Source: Candidatus Microgenomates bacterium
GTDB lineage: Bacteria > Patescibacteriota > Microgenomatia > UBA12405 > UBA6130
DNA: 8,135 nt
NCBI GenBank assembly: GCA_015485895.1
Contig: WFSR01000028.1
Span: 1-8,135 of the forward strand
Direction of reading: 5' to 3'
Shown here piece after piece: positions 5,554 through 8,135 of this stretch. Made by a program: the position numbers and the translations under genes. How positions within the stretch are numbered: the first letter of the stretch is position 1; every line of letters starts with the position of its first letter. Under the pieces are notes generated by a model that saw nothing but the letters and a program-made list of their open reading frames with translations, was not told the origin of the DNA and did no database searches.

Positions 5554-5616
5554 AGAAGGAGGTGTTTAGGTATTTTGTCGTTTGGTAGGAAAAATGACGA
5601 AAAGTAATTCCAAAGG

Positions 5617-5640
5617 TTGCCTGCCTGCGCAGGCAGGCAA
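5617..5640. repeat. Perfect 24-bp palindrome
   Basis: The half-site TTGCCTGCCTGC (5617-5628) is followed immediately by its exact reverse complement (5629-5640). It is joined to a repeat unit beginning GGCAAATTCTAAT, which recurs at 5685-5697 after another hairpin. As RNA or single-stranded DNA it would form a strong stem. No T-run follows on either strand, so a canonical terminator is unlikely. Confidence 0.85.
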
Positions 5641-5710
5641 ATTCTAATTACCAAAATCCTAAACCCCGACGTGGCATCGGGGCAGGCAAATTCTAATGAC
5701 CAAATACTTA
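5632..5710. repeat. CCAAAT-type repeat with an embedded CCCCGA/TCGGGG hairpin (copy 2)
   Basis: Two copies of GGCAGGCAAATTCTAAT (5632-5648, 5681-5697) flank an AATCCTAAA stretch and a 6-bp hairpin CCCCGA...TCGGGG (5664-5669 with 5677-5682). The AATTCTAAT, AATCCTAAA and ACCAAAT words are the same as those at 1635-1725 and 7955-8030. Confidence 0.7.
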
Positions 5711-5734
5711 AACAGGATAGTTTTTAGGCTTCTG

Positions 5735-5855
5735 TGTTTTGGTCATTTGGTTATTTGGTAATTTGGTTATTATTTAGTCCGCCAGCTGGCGGATTAGAAT
5801 TTAGGATTTTGGTATTGTTTGGAATTTGGGGTTTGGTGCTTGGTGCTTGGAATTT
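5735..5855. repeat. TTTGG-type repeat with the 16-bp palindrome TCCGCCAGCTGGCGGA
   Basis: The palindrome is at 5778-5793, with partial extension to TAGTCC...GGATTA. Positions 5773-5812 match 8096-8135 at 39 of 40 bases. Downstream come short units of the TTTGGAATTTGG/TTTGGTGCTTGG kind up to 5855. It abuts the stop of the gene ending at 5860, so its hairpin may sit in that transcript's 3' end, but it has no U-tract. Confidence 0.85.
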
Positions 5856-5859
5856 ATTG

Positions 5860-7845
5860 TTACGGTGTTGGGCTGACGGTAATTTGGGGAGCCGCTTCTT
5901 TCGACAACTGGATCGGGGTTACCACCGGGCTGGGCACGGGTGTTGGTAATGACAACTCCTTCGGCTTAGCCGCCGGCGTTGTTTGCTTCGTTTTCTTCCC
6001 CAGCAACTTTTGCCACTGGTCCAGCTCACCCTTAGCTTTTTGATAGTCAGGGCTATTAATATCCACCAAAGTTATCGCCTGTTTAAGTCGCTGAACAGCC
6101 GCCGCCAGCTTCTTCTGCCGCTTCAATGACCAGGCCCAATTATACCAACCATTGGCCCAATCAGGCTTCAAATTCACCGCCGCCTGGAAAACTTGCCCTG
6201 CTTGCTCATATTGACCTAGACTATAGTAAATACCGCCCAAGCTTAGCCGCAAGCGCGGGTCAAGAGGATTGAGACTAATTGCCTGCTGATGGGCAGCAAT
6301 TGCCCACTGGTCTGCTCCCTTAGCCAAATTGATAAGCTGTTGATAAGTTTGGGCCAAATTACGCCAGGCTAGAAAACTATGGGGTTCTAGCGCTACCCCA
6401 GCTTTAGCTTCAACAATGGCCTCCTGGACCAATGCCGTTAATGCCTGCTTATCTTTAGCTTTGAGATTCTTGCCCCGCCGGGCCAAAGCAGCCACCAGGG
6501 CCAAATCCGTTTGACTTCTACCTAACCGATAAGGCAAGACAAAACGGTTATTGCGCACCGCACGCTGCTGGCAACGATAAGCTGCCATGCCATTATTATG
6601 ATTAATAGCTACCAACGAGCGGACAAACCAATACTCCGCAATCAGAGCATGCCCCAAGAAAAAGCTAAGGCCGGCTACAATTAAAACCATTACCGTAGCA
6701 ATACTCCGCCGGGCCCATTCTGGCAAATCAGCCACTATTTCCTGACCTGAGACAAACAACGACGCTAGTAACAAGAAAAGCCAAATTGTAACCGCCCCTA
6801 CAGGCAAAATAAATTCTGCCACCGCTAAGAAAAGTAAAATCCAACTCAAAGGATCATCCTTTTTCTTTCGCCAAACCCGCCAGAGCACCACTAAGAACCA
6901 AACCCAAAGAACTAGACCTAAAATGCCAATCTCCGTCCAAATATGAAACCAGAAGTTAGCTGGTTGGGAAAAAAGAAGGTTCCATTTCTTACTCTGATTA
7001 AATTGCAATGGCCGGTAGGCGGCAAAAGCATTGACAAAATTAGCTGGCCCAACACCCCAAAGCGGCTTGTTCTTTAAACTTTCCACAGCAATCACCCAGG
7101 AAGTCTTAAAACCTAACAATTGGGGCCGGTGCTGATAAAGTTGATAGCTTTCTACTCCCCCACCAACAAGGAAAACAAAAGCCAAAACTAAAACTAGAAA
7201 ATTGGCTTTCTGCCACAGGCGATGCTCATTTTTACGCCCCACAGCAACCAATTTTTGAAGCCAGAAAAGAAAAAGGGCGGCCAGGAAAATTAGCGTTGCC
7301 AAAGCTGACCCCAACGGCGACCAAAGTGAATCGCCAATAACAAAAGGGTGATAAGGCCCTAAAGGACGCAAAGGATAAAACTTTGGCGGCAAGATAAAAA
7401 GAGCTATAGCGGTCAAAGCCAGCAAAACGCCAGCCGCGCTCAAAACCGCCATTACTTTTTGGGGCTGGCGGCGCCAATCAGTTTGCCCCAGGAGAAAAAC
7501 GAAAATCACACTTAAGGCAATTACCCACCAAGGATTTATTTCTAAAAGGCTGCGGACACGGACTCCGCTTCCGGCCAAAAACCAACTGATAAATCCCCAA
7601 ATAATTAGGAGCAGGAGGGCGGTGAGTTTCCGAGGAAAGAAAATTTTTCGCTTCCCTTCCAAAAAGCCTAAACCCCAAATTGCCAACCCCAAAAGGTCAA
7701 CGACCATCAACAAAACTAACTTACCCCCTAGAATTGGCTGCCGTGACCAGGGCCAGAAAAAAAGAGGCAAAAGAAAAACTGCCAATCCCATCAGCCAAAA
7801 AAGGGCTTGGTTCGAAAGCAGTTTTTTCTCCTTTAGCAATTCCAT
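5860..7845 (-). CDS. O-antigen ligase family membrane protein with C-terminal TPR domain
   Basis: 661 aa from the ATG at 7845. The GTG at 7872 would place the N-terminus inside the promoter spacer. About eleven membrane helices lie between residues 11 and 400. The Wzy_C-like signature is LKNKPLWGVGPANF (257-270), with ANFWFHIWTEIGILGL (296-311) on the large loop and the next helix; the His usually preceding that Asn is Ala296. RVWRKKKDD (323-331) marks a cytoplasmic loop. This predicts that the C-terminal region is outside the cell membrane. TPR-like repeats lie at about 486-526, 529-561 and 562-595, followed by a Pro/Thr-rich tail (623-661). Likely role: transfer or polymerisation of a lipid-linked surface glycan, with the TPRs binding a partner or acceptor; inferred. 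It is transcribed alone. Confidence 0.85.
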   Translation of the reverse strand: MELLKEKKLLSNQALFWLMGLAVFLLPLFFWPWSRQPILGGKLVLLMVVDLLGLAIWGLGFLEGKRKIFFPRKLTALLLLIIWGFISWFLAGSGVRVRSLLEINPWWVIALSVIFVFLLGQTDWRRQPQKVMAVLSAAGVLLALTAIALFILPPKFYPLRPLGPYHPFVIGDSLWSPLGSALATLIFLAALFLFWLQKLVAVGRKNEHRLWQKANFLVLVLAFVFLVGGGVESYQLYQHRPQLLGFKTSWVIAVESLKNKPLWGVGPANFVNAFAAYRPLQFNQSKKWNLLFSQPANFWFHIWTEIGILGLVLWVWFLVVLWRVWRKKKDDPLSWILLFLAVAEFILPVGAVTIWLFLLLASLFVSGQEIVADLPEWARRSIATVMVLIVAGLSFFLGHALIAEYWFVRSLVAINHNNGMAAYRCQQRAVRNNRFVLPYRLGRSQTDLALVAALARRGKNLKAKDKQALTALVQEAIVEAKAGVALEPHSFLAWRNLAQTYQQLINLAKGADQWAIAAHQQAISLNPLDPRLRLSLGGIYYSLGQYEQAGQVFQAAVNLKPDWANGWYNWAWSLKRQKKLAAAVQRLKQAITLVDINSPDYQKAKGELDQWQKLLGKKTKQTTPAAKPKELSLPTPVPSPVVTPIQLSKEAAPQITVSPTP

Positions 7846-7854
7846 TACTCTTTT

Positions 7855-7883
7855 ATCATAAGCTACCTCCACCCAGTCGTCAA
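7855..7883 (-). promoter_or_regulatory. Strong promoter of the TPR ligase gene, nearly leaderless
   Basis: On the minus strand TTGACG (7883-7878; 5 of 6 matches) is followed after exactly 17 nt by TATGAT (7860-7855; 5 of 6). The -10 box ends 9 nt before the ATG at 7845, so the 5' leader would be only about 2-3 nt. A GGAGGT inside the spacer precedes another ATG (7862) that opens a four-codon frame (MIKE, stop) ending at the gene's own ATG (TAATG). Confidence 0.6.
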
Positions 7884-7901
7884 GGGGTATCTTAATCTTT
7901 T

Positions 7902-7931
7902 ATTATATTGCGACGCTTAATGGTATGTCGG
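7902..7931 (-). promoter_or_regulatory. Possible upstream second promoter of the TPR ligase gene
   Basis: A perfect TATAAT (7907-7902) is preceded after 18 nt by CCGACA (7931-7926; 4 of 6 matches to TTGACA). A transcript from here would start near 7895 and would include the GGAGGT and the four-codon mini-frame before the main ATG. Confidence 0.35.
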
Positions 7932-7954
7932 GGCAAGTTCCAAGCCCCAAATTA

Positions 7955-8030
7955 CAAACAAATTCTAAATCCTAATGATCCAAATCCTAAACAATTACCA
8001 AATAATTAAATGACCAAGTGACCAAAACAA
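7955..8030. repeat. CCAAAT-type intergenic repeat (copy 3)
   Basis: This aligns with 1635-1706 at 66 of 72 bases without gaps. The tandem part is TTACCAAA, TAATTAAA, TGACCAAG, TGACCAAA (7995-8026). An A/G-rich tract of about 30 nt (8027-8058) follows. No gene is seen between 7846 and 8135. Confidence 0.85.
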
Positions 8031-8059
8031 AGAAGAAAAAGAAAAAAGAAAAAAAAGAC

Positions 8060-8135
8060 TGTTTAGAACATTTGAATTTTGGTCATTTGAATTTGTTTAG
8101 TCCGCCAGCTGGCGGATTAGGATTTAGGATTTTGG
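8060..8135. repeat. TTTGG-type repeat with the palindrome TCCGCCAGCTGGCGGA (second copy, reaches window edge)
   Basis: Positions 8060-8082 match 1908-1930 (21 of 23), and 8096-8135 match 5773-5812 (39 of 40), with the 16-bp palindrome at 8101-8116. The repeat continues beyond the window. Confidence 0.85.

Noticed and set aside
5594..5647. A 17-codon frame starting ATGACGAAAAGT with an AGGA nearby
   Set aside because: Its second half is just the 24-bp palindrome and linker read as CLPAQAGKF, so it is repeat-derived rather than a gene.
5734..6043. Plus-strand open frames of 71 and 74 codons near the end of the TPR ligase gene
   Set aside because: They translate the TTTGG/palindrome repeat and the antisense of a real gene.
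7846..7872. GTG at 7872 as the start of the TPR ligase (adding nine residues)
   Set aside because: It falls inside the spacer of a good TTGACG-17-TATGAT promoter, and the residues from the ATG at 7845 (MELLKEKK, then a helix) make a more usual N-terminus; not fully excluded if the distal promoter is used.

Overview
The window most likely comes from a small-genome bacterium of the Candidate Phyla Radiation (Patescibacteria), perhaps the Microgenomates side. The reasons are a tandem set of tiny two-helix T4SS-pilin-like proteins, two O-antigen-ligase-family membrane proteins of the kind common in that group (one with C-terminal TPRs), tightly overlapping genes, start codons placed a few bases after a -10 box, and intergenic regions packed with CCAAAT/TTTGG-type and palindromic repeats. 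The assignment rests on recalled family resemblance; no 16S or ribosomal protein is present. TGA ends several genes, so the UGA-Gly code of Gracilibacteria/SR1 does not apply.

Layout. 1-1579 (minus strand): an operon of five pilin-like genes, the last cut by the window edge. Genes 1-4 are joined by stop/start overlaps of 4, 4 and 1 nt; gene 5 follows 16 nt later with its own ribosome binding site. A TATAAT box lies 7 nt before the first ATG. 1580-2007: a repeat-filled intergenic region containing a 158-bp element with 9-bp terminal inverted repeats. 2008-3114 (plus): an O-antigen ligase/polymerase-family protein. 3111-5265 (minus): an overlapping pair, rho then trxB; trxB ends tail-to-tail with the ligase gene, both stop codons sharing the bases TTAA. 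5266-5859: rho promoter, a highly folded 137-bp element and several palindromic repeats. 5860-7845 (minus): a 661-aa O-antigen-ligase-family protein with an outward TPR domain and a Pro/Thr-rich tail. 7846-8135: its promoter and a further copy of the repeat block.

Functionally, the pilin-like set and the two ligase-family proteins point to cell-surface structures (a secretion or pilus-like machine; polymerisation or transfer of surface glycans, possibly onto proteins). Rho (transcription termination) and TrxB (thioredoxin reduction) are housekeeping. No tRNA, rRNA, CRISPR array or transposase gene is visible, and no canonical hairpin-plus-T-run terminator was found.

The items most worth following up are the folded 137-bp element at 5417-5553, the repeated intergenic architecture seen at three loci, the tandem pilin-like operon with very short leaders, and the apparent leaderless promoters that also decide start sites.
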